Source of the DNA: Hofstenia miamia
Lineage: Eukaryota > Xenacoelomorpha > Acoela
Reading direction: 5' to 3'
NCBI GenBank assembly: GCA_004352715.1
Contig: SCFE01000041.1
Location: 2,070,969-2,134,968, forward strand
DNA: 64,000 bases
Numbering within the stretch: the first letter of the stretch is position 1; every line of letters starts with the position of its first letter. This document shows, piece after piece, positions 12,581 through 25,414 of the stretch. The notes beneath the pieces were generated by a model, which was given only the letters and a program-made list of their open reading frames with translations, did not search any database and had not been told where the DNA came from. A program made the translations under genes and the position numbers.

Positions 12581-15412
12581 AAAATGTACTAGCGATGTTT
12601 TATGGAATTAATATAGCCTTGTCTATGTCATATAAATGATATTTTTCAATTTATAATATCACGAACTAAGGATATTTTTACAAAAGTTGCAGTCCCCATA
12701 ATTCAAAACTAAAATTGTGATAATTAAAAAGTTGTTTGTGAATACTTGGAAAACAATTGTTCCATTGTACTTTTAAACTTGTCCCAATTTAGTATGACGC
12801 TAGAGATATGTGTTGCTTTCTCATGTCGGAAATAGACAAAAAGTTAGGCCCAAGAAAATTTCACCCAATTGGAGTCATTTCATTCCTATACACATGATTC
12901 TTGCCAAAATAATTTTCTTTTTGTTTATATTGTTTATAATTCTATACCATAGTGTGTTCTACTGAAACTGAATAAAATTTAAAATCAAACAAATTTGGTA
13001 ATTTAATTTTTCGATAATTTTCCAATTTTGAATGAATGAAATAGCTTTCGTTAGTTTTACGTTATATTGTATTAACTACAATATCCTTAAAATATATGCT
13101 GGTATGTATTATTAACAATAGTGTATTGGTACATACACTAACAAAATAGAGCTAATCTTTTATTTAACAATTTTACATATCAAAAATATGGTTAAATAGG
13201 TTCACCGAACTATAGTACCTAGAAATATTTTAGAATGAAATACAGAAATATACAATTAACACTGAAACGAGCAGAACTTTTGAACTGAAACTAAACCGAA
13301 ATTGAAATTAACTGTATTTTAGTTGAGTTGAGCACACTGTTATGGCGTTCATTGTCAATATCTGTACTCATTGAATATAAGTGCATCCAACAGTTTGGAT
13401 CTACTTAGATTATATTATGCCCGCTCCTTGTCCGAGGATTTTTCTTTTTTTTAAAGAGTTTTATGTGCATTTCAAATATTGTGGATATTGATGTTCACGC
13501 GTTTGATTCTGAAATTTAAAATGAGCGCTGCATAAAATCTAATTTAACATTTATATGAATTCAAGTGTGTAAGTTGTTGAAGGCTAAATTCTCCTTGGTA
13601 TAAATTGCAGTTTCCAACCATACAAAGACCTTGATTTCGCCAGAAAGTGGAAAGGCGCCGCCCTCCTGTTCTAAAAATTCTAAAGCCGCGCCTGGTTGGG
13701 CTATGGTGCTTACCACAGATTTACACGTGGAAGTATTCGCAGTGTTATTCTATTAATTGTTAATTGATCATTTTAGCTGTCGGGTTTCATGAATGACTTT
13801 TATTAAATTTAATTTAATTCAAAATTCAATTATACGTGTGCAACCCTATCCTCAATATCATCCCATTGCCTAGCGTAAATTGGGACGATTACTGTGTGCA
13901 GGCGCCTTTTCCAAGACACTGTAGGTGGTAACAGGTGTCAAAGCTCTGAGCTTCTGTAAATAACAAGTAATTAGAACTTCAATTTGGTCCCATATTTTCT
14001 CTTTCTATTTACTTTATCACAATAGTTCCGCATAACTACAATTAAATTTGCATCTTTACAAAGTTAATATCTTTTTATATATTTCCACATTTGTGTTCAT
14101 TGAACTTGTTCAATTTTGCATTAATTTCAAATTAGTGCGTTGTTGCAAGTTCAATACATTATTTCTTAATTTTTTTATGAATTTCATCATTTTGGGATTA
14201 GAGTGAAAAGTTAAAGGAGGAGAACTTTCATCTTCAAGCTCTTTCTATTCTGCTGTGATCATTTAGGAAATGCACCCGATTAAAATGTGCATAGGGGTTT
14301 CTGAATTTTGTTTAAGGCACTTCATTAAGTCTAGTTCAGATGACTCACTTAGAAAATCTTCTATATGAATTTTTTTGAAACCAGAAATCATGGAATTTTA
14401 GTAATTGGAGTACTTTTACTTTATATTTGAACTAAGAAACATTTGGGCAGCCTGGGGAGTTCCTATTTTGTTGTATTTTGAGGCTTAATTTATTCTTAAT
14501 GTATTCTTGTTCCTTGCTTACTCATTTTTAGCATCAGTGTTGTGATAAATAACGATAGTTTTTCTCAGAGAAATGAAATACTTTTATATATATGTTTGAT
14601 TCTTTCTATTGTAATGTTCTTTCTAATATTGTTAATTTGTAATAATTCCCACCTTATTTAAGGAACTCCCAGACTCACTCTATTTTATCAAGTGCATTGA
14701 TCAATAATAATTATAAACATTAAAGAAAAAACAAAATTTGCACATTCATCCTCAACATTGCTCTTATTTCGTTTTTATTTTTGGCCCATTCTCAGGCTCT
14801 TGTTCTTATAAAAAGTGTAGTTATGGTTAGTTTAGTAATTGCTTAGTTCTCGAACATCCAATTCATCAGAATTAGTTATTCCTGGAATGTGTTCATCAAA
14901 AATAGCAAATATATGAAGTGATTGCAATAATTTTGAATTTGTTATTGTTAAAAAATGCAAATTTGGTAAAATGTTGTCTTTTGAAACACTTTCTTGGAAA
15001 ATATTCACATGAACAATTTCATTAGAAGTTATTTAACACTTAAATTAAGGACCCAAGCATCAAGTTCCTGTTTTGATCTTCATAAATTTTGATAGTTCCA
15101 TATAAGGTCATATTTGAAAAAAATTCTTTTTACATGAAGATATGAAATGAGTGTTTTTTTCTAATGATTCTCATTGGTATAACTGTAATTCTAATGTACA
15201 GAATTAAATGGTAGAACGCATTTTTTGAAAACAATAGTTTTACCGTTAATGAGCGTCGGGGTGGTTCCGCAGCATGCTAGTAGTGCGTAAAAGGCCCAAA
15301 CTACATGTATTTTACAGTTAAACTCTAATTTATTTTTTATTGGCCTTATCCTCGACTAGTCTATTTTTATACTGTATTCAATTTTTTTTGTTGAAAATTG
15401 TCAAATGTATAG

Positions 15413-15451
<39 letters not shown>

Positions 15452-15460
15452 GGGACTTTT
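12247..15460. other. AT-rich DNA without recognised genes
   Basis: It contains (AT)n runs at about 12533-12577 and 15416-15447. A GC-richer patch at about 13610-13760 follows a good acceptor-like site (aaattgcag) and stays open for about 47 codons, but it matches nothing known and looks like an old repeat (GGCGCC and GCCGCGCC motifs). A second GGCGCC patch lies at about 13895-13960. No gene is called. Confidence 0.35.
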
Positions 15461-15907
15461 TCAAGCTGCACACAAAATGATAGATGTCAAAATAAAAGAA
15501 TGAAAACACCGATTTAATATTTTATTTTCAAACCTTCTCAAACTCGAAGAACCCAGAATTGAATACCCGAATAAATTTCTAATTCTATGCATTATCCAAT
15601 TTGTCATGAAGTTTGAGCATATTAAAGGCAAGTGCAGTGGTTTAGATACATTTTCGAAATCATTCAATAAAAAGTTTACTTTGTATAAATTATTATAAAA
15701 TTCAATTATGCTGATTATACCTAAAACATCGGTTGCTGTGTAATATCCATTATTCTCATGAAGTGTTTGCAAACTATCGTTTAGTGCTGGTATTATTTTT
15801 TCGGAATTCGAATTATTCAGAATTTTTTGTTTCAATGTATTTAACTTGGATGCCCGGTTAAGGCAAATTGAGTAATCGTAGTTGATTTTATATCGAATTC
15901 TAAGCTT
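15461..15907 (-). CDS. Candidate exon of unidentified minus-strand protein
   Basis: An open frame runs from 15907 down to a TGA at 15461, about 148 codons with no obvious start, so it would be an internal or terminal exon. The central part (IPALNDSLQTLHENNGYYTA, then TDVLGIISIIEFY) alternates helices in a way seen in GAIN-type domains of adhesion GPCRs. A possible donor gtatct after DFEN (around 15648) would end the exon before the less coding-like, hydrophobic remainder. It may form one gene with the block at 16195-16530. No family is assigned with confidence. Confidence 0.3.
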   Translation of the reverse strand, partial: KLRIRYKINYDYSICLNRASKLNTLKQKILNNSNSEKIIPALNDSLQTLHENNGYYTATDVLGIISIIEFYNNLYKVNFLLNDFENVSKPLHLPLICSNFMTNWIMHRIRNLFGYSILGSSSLRRFENKILNRCFHSFILTSIILCAA

Positions 15908-16194
15908 TTAATTCTACACCACAAGGGTAGTCAAAAGCCTTGCTTGAGGCCCGTCTTTAAAACTCGAATGCATCAAAGCTCAAGATAAAACTTGGCACCA
16001 CTTTTTTTAAATTTTATATGCATATTTTGTAAATTATTTTCCTATTGTTAGAACGACCTGATGGATCATAAAATCATAACAAAAATATATGTTAGAAACT
16101 CACTATAATTGAGTAAAGAAATGCACATCTTGTATTTAGAGACATTATATTTGATAGAAACAAAATTGGAATAAATTTTGATAGAAACAAAATG

Positions 16195-16530
16195 TCAATG
16201 GCATGGCAAAATGTCAAAAATATCTGAATCCAATATCCCGCATGGCTCATGGCACCAGTTTTTGTATGAAATACGAGTAATACCAGGATCACTTTCTGTG
16301 TTTGTAAAGAAGCAAGCTTCCAGTAAACATCGGTATCTACTTTTGTATGATAGAGGAGGGCTTTTTAGGATATTGCAAATTTCTTTGCAATTTTGTTTAT
16401 GCTTCGTAGTAGCAGTAGTCAAGTTCTAGACCTTCAATTTCGTGTTCAATGCTTTTTTCAAGTTTCTTCAATCTCTTGGGTTTCAACTTTTGACAGCATA
16501 GGATTCGCTATAGCTGGATCAGTTAACCTC
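16195..16530 (-). CDS. Candidate minus-strand exons, unidentified
   Basis: Two overlapping minus-strand frames look coding. The first starts after an acceptor-like agctatag near 16511. It reads a basic stretch (KLKPKRLKKLEKSIEHEIEG, then LELDYCYYEA) to a TAA near 16401; a donor gtctag after EHEIE would also be possible. The second (16195-16422) is Cys-rich, with SYKNWCHEPCGILDSDIF, suggesting an extracellular region. How they are spliced is unresolved. The plus-strand ORF across the same bases is judged a shadow. The function is unknown. Confidence 0.25.
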
Positions 16531-19059
16531 AGAAGCTATCGCCGAGTATTAGCCGTAAAAAAATTAAAGTATGAATAAATGTGCGGAAAATTTTGTATAA
16601 GAAGATAAGTATATTTTTTCGATTTTAACAGAAATTTTTATGTAGTACTAGTACAATATAAAAGAACATAATTCGGCGTTTGCGCTTGCATTCTTATCCG
16701 TTCCCGCTTATCCGTCGGTGGTATAACCGCGATTACGGAATACCGCAATAGCCGCAGCTCACTGTAGCTGTAACATAAGAATTTCGACCTAATAGGCTTG
16801 TGTATCATAATCAATTATCATAAAGAAATTTAATTTAAGGATCTTGATGGACGAAATTTACGAGAGCATTGGATTTTAGCCGAAAAGTGAAATTTGACTT
16901 AAAATGTAATCAGGAAACCAGTGAAGCCTAGCAATTGCCTAAATTGACAATCTTTCCATTTGCAATGTATTGAACGAACATGGCTTTATTTAGTCGTTCT
17001 AATTGTTGCAGAAACATCTAATTGCGATTACATAGTTACTGCGTGTAAATTTGTTTTAAAACTCAAAAGCAATTCAATATCCGTGTTAGATTCAAACCGC
17101 TATTCAATCTGTGCCACTTGCCTTTGTTATACACTGGATAACTGTCCATTACAGTTTTAATTTCTTTGCGCAGTTGAGTGCTCTTAAACGACTACCAAGT
17201 TTTAATTTGAATATTAAAATTCTCTTGTTTGGTCACTAGATCTCAATCCTTTTCTATTTTACTATTGTAACTTCATTTTTCATACTACTTGATCAAAGAT
17301 GCGCAGTTTTCCTTCCCTGGCTTATTGCATCGTTGGATTCCTATAAAGCAAAATCTTACTTTTTTATTCTTAAAATGAAATGTGCATTTCTGCAATTTTT
17401 ATTTTTTTAAATTGTTAGTCAATTTAATCTTAAACTGCCTATTGTCTATTTAAAGTACAAACCGCTTTTCCGCATTTACTAAGAATTTTCTCCAACCCTA
17501 TTAACAAACTTGAAAATCGGGGCAGGTTTATCGGGGGAACATGCTTTAATGCAACGGCGAAAATGTCTATTGAAGCGTTTTTCTGTGGCTGAAGTTATTC
17601 AAAAGGTCAACAATTTTTTTGAAAATTTCGAATTTTTGAAAAAGATTTAATTTTATAAAGTTTTTAGCCCATGGAAACAACAAAGAACTTTGAGTATTTC
17701 TTGATATGTGCAAGGATATCCCAAACCCATTGAGACGTGTCGTGTGCAAGGTCAGAGGTTGCGGGGCCTCTTTCATGCGTTGCTTTCAGATTGACCATTA
17801 ATAAGCGTTAATAGTTTTTGAGCTATGAGCGTTAAAAAAATATTTATACAATCATGAAATATTTTTAAAAATTCCTGGACAGTTTAAGGCTAGGCCCGTG
17901 TTTGACAACATTGTATCCATTATAACTGAATGTATTATAATTTTTTTTAATTTCATTATTTGAATTTTTTCAGATTTGCCATAAGCAGAGATGATAATAG
18001 GCCGAACGTATGGGGCCAGGCATTGCCCAGCCCCTTTAATTTAAGGTCAATTTGGTCGATTTTATGATTCTTGTCAAAAAGTTCTTGAATTCTTCAGGTT
18101 AATAGACCGAATTTGGGTATATTTTAGAAACGTGTATTTAAATAGAAATTTTGTTTTTCAACACGTTGTTTATAAGTCATATTACACTCGGGCTGCATTT
18201 GAGTTAATTTATGTGCACTGTTGCATAATAGTAAATAATTTTGAAATGACCTATTTTTTCCAATGCTCGGCTGTGTTTGCCCATTGTCATCTCTGACCAT
18301 AAATATCATGAGTTACGCTTATTGCTCTTGATTTTCGTTAATTTAATTTAAAGGTTAAATTTTTTATTGAATCAGTAAATTCGACTATTTCACTTTTCAT
18401 TTTAAAACAATGCGGCCCTGATTTCTATCCGGCTGCTTGAATGTTAAGGTTGTCGATCTAAATTGCAAGTGTCATTTATTTTGATACTAAGTTTAAACTG
18501 ATAATATATCATAGTGAAATCAGGTTATGACTTCATTTCACCAAATCCCTTAACTATAAAGATTTCAAATTTGATTAATTTAAATGCTTGAAGCTTAGAA
18601 TGATTTAGAGTTTTGCAACTTTTTCTTGGAAGCGTGTGAACTACAAATTTTGTTTATTTAAAGCTAACGTAGAATTTATAGTAAATACTTTTGCATTACT
18701 ATACTTATCTAATTGTACATTCATAAATTACCTTAGTCTTAATTGGAATGAATGTCTTTTGATTTGACGGCTAGATGAATTTCCGTTTTGCTATGTTTGT
18801 TTAATGGGTGCTATTTTATTAAAAATGCTTGTGTTTATATTATCGCCTAATTGACAACGGCTAAATCCATCAATCTGAATTAAGCGTGTGTTTTGACTAG
18901 TTTATTTGCCCAAAAATCATTTTTTAATATCAGCCATCATAAAACAGGGCTTTAATTTCACAGTCACTGATTAACTTTGAAGGACCCACTTTTATCCTCA
19001 CCCAATCGTCTCCCTCTTTTTCACACAAAAATCATATTTCTCGGATCCATATGATAAAA
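16531..19059. other. AT-rich DNA upstream of Lmx1
   Basis: There is no supported gene. A GC-richer strip lies at about 16675-16760 and another at about 17740-17780; neither has a domain. Because it sits directly upstream of a developmental transcription factor, regulatory elements are plausible but cannot be seen by inspection. Confidence 0.35.
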
Positions 19060-19222
19060 GCATTTCTTGCATTCCGCCTTCCAGCCAATCAGAAACCAGT
19101 AAGTTTTTACAAAATACGCGAATAGTCGCTTGTCGCCAAACATTGTACAAGAACGCCGTTTGCGGAACAGTTCGCTTTTAAATTCGTTCGGCTAATCTTT
19201 TTCAAGTGCACGTTATTTCTTG
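19060..19222 (+). promoter_or_regulatory. Putative 5' UTR exon/promoter of Lmx1
   Basis: The GC content rises here relative to the upstream DNA, and the stretch ends TTTCTTG followed by gtaagtg at 19223, a near-perfect donor. The intron to the acceptor ttttctag at 19315 would be about 93 bp and would place the first coding exon immediately after. The transcription start is not identifiable. Confidence 0.4.
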
Positions 19223-19324
19223 GTAAGTGCCTGTGAGTTTTCCTTCTATACGGCCTTCACAAGTAGCTTAATTTCCGGCCTTTGGTTCAGCGTGATTATA
19301 ACAGCTATTTTTCTAGATTCGCAA

Positions 19325-19536
19325 ATGACAATCGGTGCTTTCGATCAATCACCCTGTGATATTAAACCAATTTGTTGCGAGGGATGCCGTGGTTTAATTG
19401 ACGACCGCTTCTTTCTTCAGGTGCAGAACGTTTCTTGGCATGAACGTTGTCTCAAGTGTGCCATTTGCCAAGTTGGTCTCGACAGCACTTGTTTTTTTAA
19501 AAATGACATTCCCTACTGCAAAACCGACTATGAAAG
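19325..19536 (+). CDS. Lmx1 coding exon 1: LIM1
   Basis: It starts at ATG ([10 protein letters not shown]), about 10 bp after the acceptor ttctag at 19315. It encodes the complete first LIM domain: [16 protein letters not shown], then PYCKTDYE. The donor gtacaa follows TATGAAAG and splits the Arg codon after two bases. The frame also runs upstream without a stop, but across the likely donor/acceptor pair, so the earlier start is rejected. Confidence 0.85.
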
Positions 19537-22500
19537 GTACAATTCATTAAACTTTATAAATATTTTACAATTTCCTTTTATTTTGGTATTAAATTTTTCA
19601 TAATTTTTAGTTGACATTTTTTGTATTCTAATTCACTTGAAAAATTTTTGTGTGTAATTTTTTAAATTTTTTGAAATTTTTAAATATCGTTTTTATTGTG
19701 GGCATTTTTTTCTTAAAATAAATTGCATACGGCCATGCGCTTTTTAATATAATTTTGATATATTTCAGTATATTATTTATTAAATTAACCTAATTTTTAA
19801 TTTAGTGTTGTTTGATAAATTTAAGAACATTAACATATATTACCAATCTTCTAATTTGCAGTCTTATCTATTTAAATAAATTGATAGCAGTTTTTGAACT
19901 AAATAATCATCTATTATAGTTCTTTAGCATGTGGATTTACAAATTACTAGTAAAATTAATTAATCGTAGTAAATTCTTTTGTATTTTCTGTTTAAAGTGT
20001 ATTTTATTAAGTTTACGACCCGCATTAAACTTTATTGCTGGTGTAGTAATCTGTGTTCGTAAAACTGGGTTTAATGTGGGTTTTAGGTAAGGCGTGTTAT
20101 CTCTGTGTTAATTCGTTGAGGAATTTATTAATGGCTCGCCTTTAAACATTTACGACCACTTGTTGGTAATAAAGTGATATTGTCTTCAAACAATCAACCA
20201 ACTTTTGTAGTAAACGTGTTGTGAAGCATGTTTTCGTGCGTTTGATGATACCTCATGCAGCCCTGTTCAAAACATTGCCTCCTGTTGACATTTTACCCAT
20301 GTAGGTTTCTGGGTCTGCACGTATTTCTTTAATTCTTTCAATATGGCATTGTAATTCAATTGGTTTTACTTATTTTTTAAATTTATCATTTTTACTCCAT
20401 CTTTTATTTTGTATTTTTAATTCACTTTTGTTATAAAAATTAAATAAAAAATTTTGAGCTTCGCTCATTTTTACAAAATCAATATTTTGATCATTAAATT
20501 ATTCTTAAATTTGTGAAAAAATTATTTTACACTTTTTGAAAGTAATTAATTTGTTGATATGCACAAAATTTGTAAAATGTGTGCGCATAGCCTTCAGGAA
20601 ATTGAAAAAATTAAATGATGAACAATCGTAGCTTTACCTTGGTTCCTAAGAAATTACTAGTTTTAAGCAGTTAGCTTGTGATTTTTTAAAAAGATGTGTG
20701 CAAACAACATTTTTTAGGCACATTAAATTTATTTTAAATTACAATTCCTAATGTAGTTCTTATTAATAAAGAAAATATCAAATCATTTCTTTTATATATT
20801 TATTATTTAGGCTTTTTTCCGGTAAATGTGGATCATGTTTTCAAACCATTCCCGCCAACAAGTTGGTAATGCGTGCAGGGGACATTGTCTACCACCTCGA
20901 CTGTTTTAGTTGCACTGTCTGTCATCAACAACTACGAAAAGGCGATGAATTTGTGTTAAAAAATCGTCTTGTTTACTGTAAAATCGATTATGAAAAAGAC
21001 GCGGCATCTCTTATTACCGATTTCAAATCTGGTAATTTTTATGCTCCATCTAAATTTAATTTTATATAATTATATGGGATCTATTTCGTTTGCGCATATA
21101 GAACTCTTGAAACCTTCTTTTAAGTTTAACGTGTAGGTCAACAAATCACATAATTTTGATTTTTTTAAAAGTTTGATGTCTTTCAATGAGTTTTTTTAGT
21201 TTTCTATATTATTTCTTATAAAAAAATTGGTTGACTTTTTAAAAAATGGTATGGATTATTTTTAGAAAAAATGAAAAAATTTTTTGCAGTGTTTTAACCT
21301 ATTAATTGTTAATAATTTATTCACGCTTACGTTCATTGTGCAAACATAATATGGAATAAACCTATTCAAAATTGCAACATTAAAAAGTATTTTTTTTGTA
21401 AAAAGTAATATTGAAATTTTTCAATATTTTTGGTTTGAAGTTTATTTGTAAGGCTTTACCTCCATTCGCATAATAACAATATTATTCAGTTGACCATTAA
21501 TTTTTTCTAGTTTGTATAGTTGGTGTTTTATTTATAAATGCAATTTGTTATAAGAGGTTTTTTAGAAAATTTGAATTCTCCTGTTAACACATACCCTTCA
21601 AAAGCCACCCCTAAAAGTGAATGTTCAGATTTTCTAAGCGATGAAGACAAATCCTCTAAAGAAGATGAACTCAAAGAAAACCACGACTCATATGAGGAAG
21701 ACGACGAACTTTGTGAAAAAGACGATAGGAGTTCAGGCCATCAGAAACCCTGCAGAAAGGTAGACTTCGTCACATTTTTCATATTGTCAAATTTATTAAA
21801 TTTCCTATTTCCTAAAAATCTGTTCTTACACTTGTGCATATTTACTAATTCTTGATATGTTTTATTTGTACAGACGTTGCCATCAAAGTTTTGTAATGCA
21901 ACAACTGGGTAAACAGCAATTGTGCTAGATTGCTATTGGTAGAAATTCAACCAATATGTTTTGAATATTTTACTTTGAGTTGAATTCCGTCTTCTGAATT
22001 TAATAATGCTTTGGTAATTATCATTTAATGCTTCCTTTGTATTAAAAAATGCTTTAAGTTTCCTAATATTGAAGAAAGCAATTTTAAGAATCTCACTATT
22101 TTCTTTAAAATTAATTCCTTCTTAGAAATTGTGACATTCAACTTTTTTTGGGCTTTTGCATTCTGTTTGGTCATAATTTCACGTTATAGCTTACTGTTTT
22201 AATGGTCATGGTTAGAACCGCGTCCGCTAAATTTGAACTTTTCACCTGTCGTTTTCCATTCTAATGCCTAAAAAACTAATCGAATATAATTTAAAAATGA
22301 TAAGTATATAATTAATTTTATATAAAATTATATGAGAGTATTGATTTGATTCACAGTAAAGAAGTGCTTACAAAGGTACGGCTGTGGAAAAATGCAACCG
22401 TTAGAGATTTAACCGGGGCTATAAGGCAATTTATTTAAACCCTACCAGGCGTTGAGTTGCAGCATGATGTCAAATTATATTTACGCGGATATTTACTACC

Positions 22501-24520
22501 TTAAATTTTCAATAGATAAAATTTGCGTAATTGTTTGATTTCAACATAATCGAAGTCATTGATATAAAAGAGATTAATGAAAAAGCTATTAATAAATATT
22601 TTTCAATTTATAATGCTGTATATATAGTCTGTAAATTTCCAAAACACACCTTACTATTTTGGTAGGATAACCATGTGTGATTTTGTGAAGAAAACATTTA
22701 GGAAGTGATTTTCTAATTACGTTTATTAACAGTATGATTTTAAAAGTTTGGACATTGGTGAGGGCGCGTTGACGTTTATAGATCTTTAGCTAGGAAATTT
22801 TATTGCTTACTGAGCGTTTATGATCAGAATATTTTCCGTTAATTATTATTTGCTTTGGTTTACTTCGGACTGTTAGCGATTATGTGTTTTGACGGTGGGA
22901 ACAATTAATCACTGGTAATATTGGCTATTTGGTCGTTTTTAATATCCGTTTTTAAATATAATTTTCCTCCTGGACGCCGATGAAAAACTGGAATCTCTCT
23001 TGTCAAATATTTACCCCGTCATTTTCCATCTTTGAAGTTGCCTCCATCGCCATACTTATGCTTAACAAAATCTTGTCTTTATTTACATTTTCATTCAAGC
23101 GCGCTTGCCTCTACTTTTCTTGCTAACATTTATTCACAAGAAGTATTTTCATAATTTTTAATTATTTGGAAATTTAATTAAACTTAACATAATTGTTGTG
23201 AGACAGAATCTTCAAGATCTCCATCAAAAATCGAATTTTGTTTTTTCTCAAATCCTTTAGAAAAAAACATTTGGATGTTAATTTTAATAAATTTGTTTAA
23301 TTTTGTAATAATTGTTGAAATTATTCTCTCCAATCAACATCTAATTAATATTAGCCAATCAAATTGTAGCGATAAACGAGTATGGAATGGAGATGCAAAT
23401 AGTAGCCAGCTGTCTGATGCAAGTCAGCCCTTACTAGTGATAATGTGTTTATGAATTTGACATTGTAAATACGACAATGGAAAGTAAGTTACGGTCGTTA
23501 AAATGTTACACGTAAATCAGTTTATGGGTGTCTAATCGAAATTGTAAACGCGTTTGCATTTATCCAAAATTATAAATCACTACTATATCTGAGATAGACC
23601 ACTGTGCCAAACCTGACTTCATAGAAATATGTTGTTCTGTAGATCAATTCTTAAATGTGACTTATTTTTTTGACTAGCTGGTCCTCTTCAGCGTTTTTGC
23701 CAATATAACTTAAACTTTAAGTTTGCTTAAGAGATTAGTATTTTTGGCCCATAATTTTTGTTTCGATATCAAATTTTGAAGAAAGCCAGCCCATGCCAGT
23801 CTCGCATTTTATTTAAAAGAAAATTTTTAGCGGGTGATATTAACGACGCAACAGCGCAGAGCATTTAAAGCAGCTTTTGACGTATCTTCAAAGCCATGCA
23901 GAAAAGTCCGTGAGCAGTTGGCGCGGGATACAGGGCTTAGTGTTCGTGTTGTGCAGGTTTGGTTTCAAAACGAGCGTGCTAAGGTTAAGAAATTGGCCAA
24001 GCGGCAACAACAGCAGCATCACAGTCAATTGGATCAGGATTCTCCACATCGAGGACTTGAAGATGGTAAACATTCATAAATTTATCATGAAATTACATTT
24101 TAATGCAATCATTTAATGTCCTTTTACTTAAGTCGCAAAATATTTTAATTTATTTTCTGTTTAGTTCCATTTGGTATGTACATTCCCGACCAGTTCTCGT
24201 CTCACATGGAAATTAGATTTAACAATGATATAATGAGTCCCGGTGATCCCTCTATACCATTTCCACCTAATATGGTACCTGCCATCAATTCTGAATTTTT
24301 CAACTCATCCTTCTGCTCGGCTCTGCCTCCAATCAGTGAAGACGTTGCCGTGAGTGCTGCAGACATCGCCGTCCCTTCAACATGCATGTCTGAACAACCG
24401 TTGAAAACCGTTTCAATTGACTCCAATATGGCGCCACCCACAATCATGTCAAAGAACATACTTAACCCAATTGACAAACTATACTCCATGCAGTCATCAT
24501 ACTTCACCCAATTGTCATAG
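19325..24520 (+). CDS. LIM homeobox transcription factor Lmx1 (five coding exons)
   Basis: This gene encodes a nuclear DNA-binding factor of the LMX1A/LMX1B family, which specifies dorsal, neuronal and other fates in animals. The exons at 19325-19536, 20811-21031, 21566-21759, 23831-24065 and 24165-24520 join in consistent phases to 1,218 nt, or 405 residues. Human LMX1A and LMX1B are about 380-400 residues. LIM1 spans residues 18-68 and LIM2 residues 77-130, with all Cys/His/Asp zinc ligands present. An acidic linker (about 160-200) precedes a homeodomain at 206-265 containing [14 protein letters not shown] and [10 protein letters not shown], almost identical to vertebrate Lmx1. A Gln/His-rich stretch follows. 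The protein ends with [14 protein letters not shown], the conserved Lmx1 C-terminal tail. ATG 19325 is the first in-frame Met after the acceptor at 19315. The unusual feature is Glu at homeodomain position 52, where Lmx1 normally has Gln. Identification is very secure; splice boundaries are inferred. Confidence 0.95.
20811..21031 (+). CDS. Lmx1 coding exon 2: LIM2
   Basis: The acceptor tattatttag leads into LFSGKCGSC, aligned with LFAVKCGGC of vertebrate Lmx1. The second LIM domain continues through [12 protein letters not shown] and [16 protein letters not shown]. The donor gtaatt follows TCTG and leaves one base of the next codon. A 1,274-bp intron separates it from exon 1. Confidence 0.9.
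21566..21759 (+). CDS. Lmx1 coding exon 3: acidic linker
   Basis: The acceptor ggttttttag supplies the two bases needed to complete the split codon. The exon encodes a Ser/Asp/Glu-rich linker ([20 protein letters not shown]) ending KPCRK, which forms the N-terminal arm of the homeodomain. The donor gtagac is in phase 0. Sequence upstream of 21566 is in the same frame but is judged intronic. Confidence 0.75.
21760..23830 (+). other. Lmx1 intron 3
   Basis: A 2,071-bp intron with gt and ag ends. It contains a GC-richer patch at about 22370-22470 and another at about 22970-23110 with no reading frame. These are candidates for intronic regulatory elements or old repeats; the sequence alone does not decide. 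Confidence 0.6.
23831..24065 (+). CDS. Lmx1 coding exon 4: homeodomain
   Basis: It starts in phase 0 after aaatttttag with [12 protein letters not shown] and encodes homeodomain positions 5 to 60 in one exon, with the intron falling between positions 4 and 5. Key residues R5, F20, W48, F49, Q50, N51 and R53 are present; position 52 is Glu. [13 protein letters not shown] tail follows. The donor gtaaac follows GATG. Confidence 0.95.
24165..24520 (+). CDS. Lmx1 coding exon 5: C-terminal region
   Basis: The acceptor ttctgtttag is in the matching phase. It encodes a Pro/Ser-rich region beginning [19 protein letters not shown] and ends with [18 protein letters not shown] then TAG. The LYSMQ-SYF tail is characteristic of the Lmx1 subfamily and is thought to be functionally constrained. 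Confidence 0.9.
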
Positions 24521-24960
24521 AAAACTCTCGTTTAGCTTTTCAGTTATTGTTTATTTTAGTTTTTACTTTTATTGTAATTTTTAGTGTACATTATGTAAAT
24601 ATTCTGCGAAATCAAAACAGATTTATTAAAATAATTCTCAAATTTTCAATTTTGTTCTATTTAATTTTATTTAACCTATGCCTGAGCTAAATTCACATAT
24701 TCAATATAATTTAATAGTTATGGTTGCTAATAGTTATATTTGAATTTTTAATTGTGATACCGGCTTCAAATAATAATGTAAAATTGTGTTTGAATTTGTG
24801 TATATATCGTGATTTTTGGCTTTGCAACTGTTATCAAATTTAATATAATTGCATTAACCAATGCATTGTGATGTTCAATTTTATCGTGATATATATGCAA
24901 TATGGCCGTCGAATTTCTCTGCTGGCTATGAAAAATTCAATAAACGTTCCTTACCATCGC
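24521..24960 (+). other. Lmx1 3' UTR with polyadenylation signal
   Basis: AT-rich sequence after the stop. An AATAAA hexamer lies at 24939-24944 and ATTAAA near 24626; either could direct polyadenylation. The small ORF at 24868-25113 overlaps this region and is not supported. Confidence 0.5.
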
Positions 24961-25414
24961 AATGCAACTATGAATGTGATAATTTTCTCAAAACATAAAA
25001 TTATTCATAAATTAAGGAAATACCTTACGAGTATTAGCTTCCGTAGTTGTATTTTTATTTTTTGGCAGGCTTGTACCGTATATTTTTTTTACAAGTACTT
25101 TAATATGTATTAGTTTTGTGAATTTCGAGAAAAGTTTATATTAGATATTAATATTGTTACACTGAAGAAATATTTTGAATTTTTTTATTTTATTGTAAAA
25201 TGCAAATGTACACTATTCCTAGTGAAATTTACTGCTTTATAATAACAACAACAACATATATTTAAGTTCTCATGTACATATACATGTATTACGTTTACAA
25301 ACTTATTAAGAACATAAATGATGCAACTTTCTTCATATGTGCTTAGTTATGTCAGTAAATGTTTGTTTCTTGGTTACGTTTACAAATTACATATAATTTA
25401 AAAAATATTTTTAC

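Noticed and set aside
16178-16429. Plus-strand 83-codon ORF
   Set aside because: Shadow of the more coding-like minus-strand frames.
24202-24507. Minus-strand 101-codon ORF
   Set aside because: Antisense shadow of the last Lmx1 exon.
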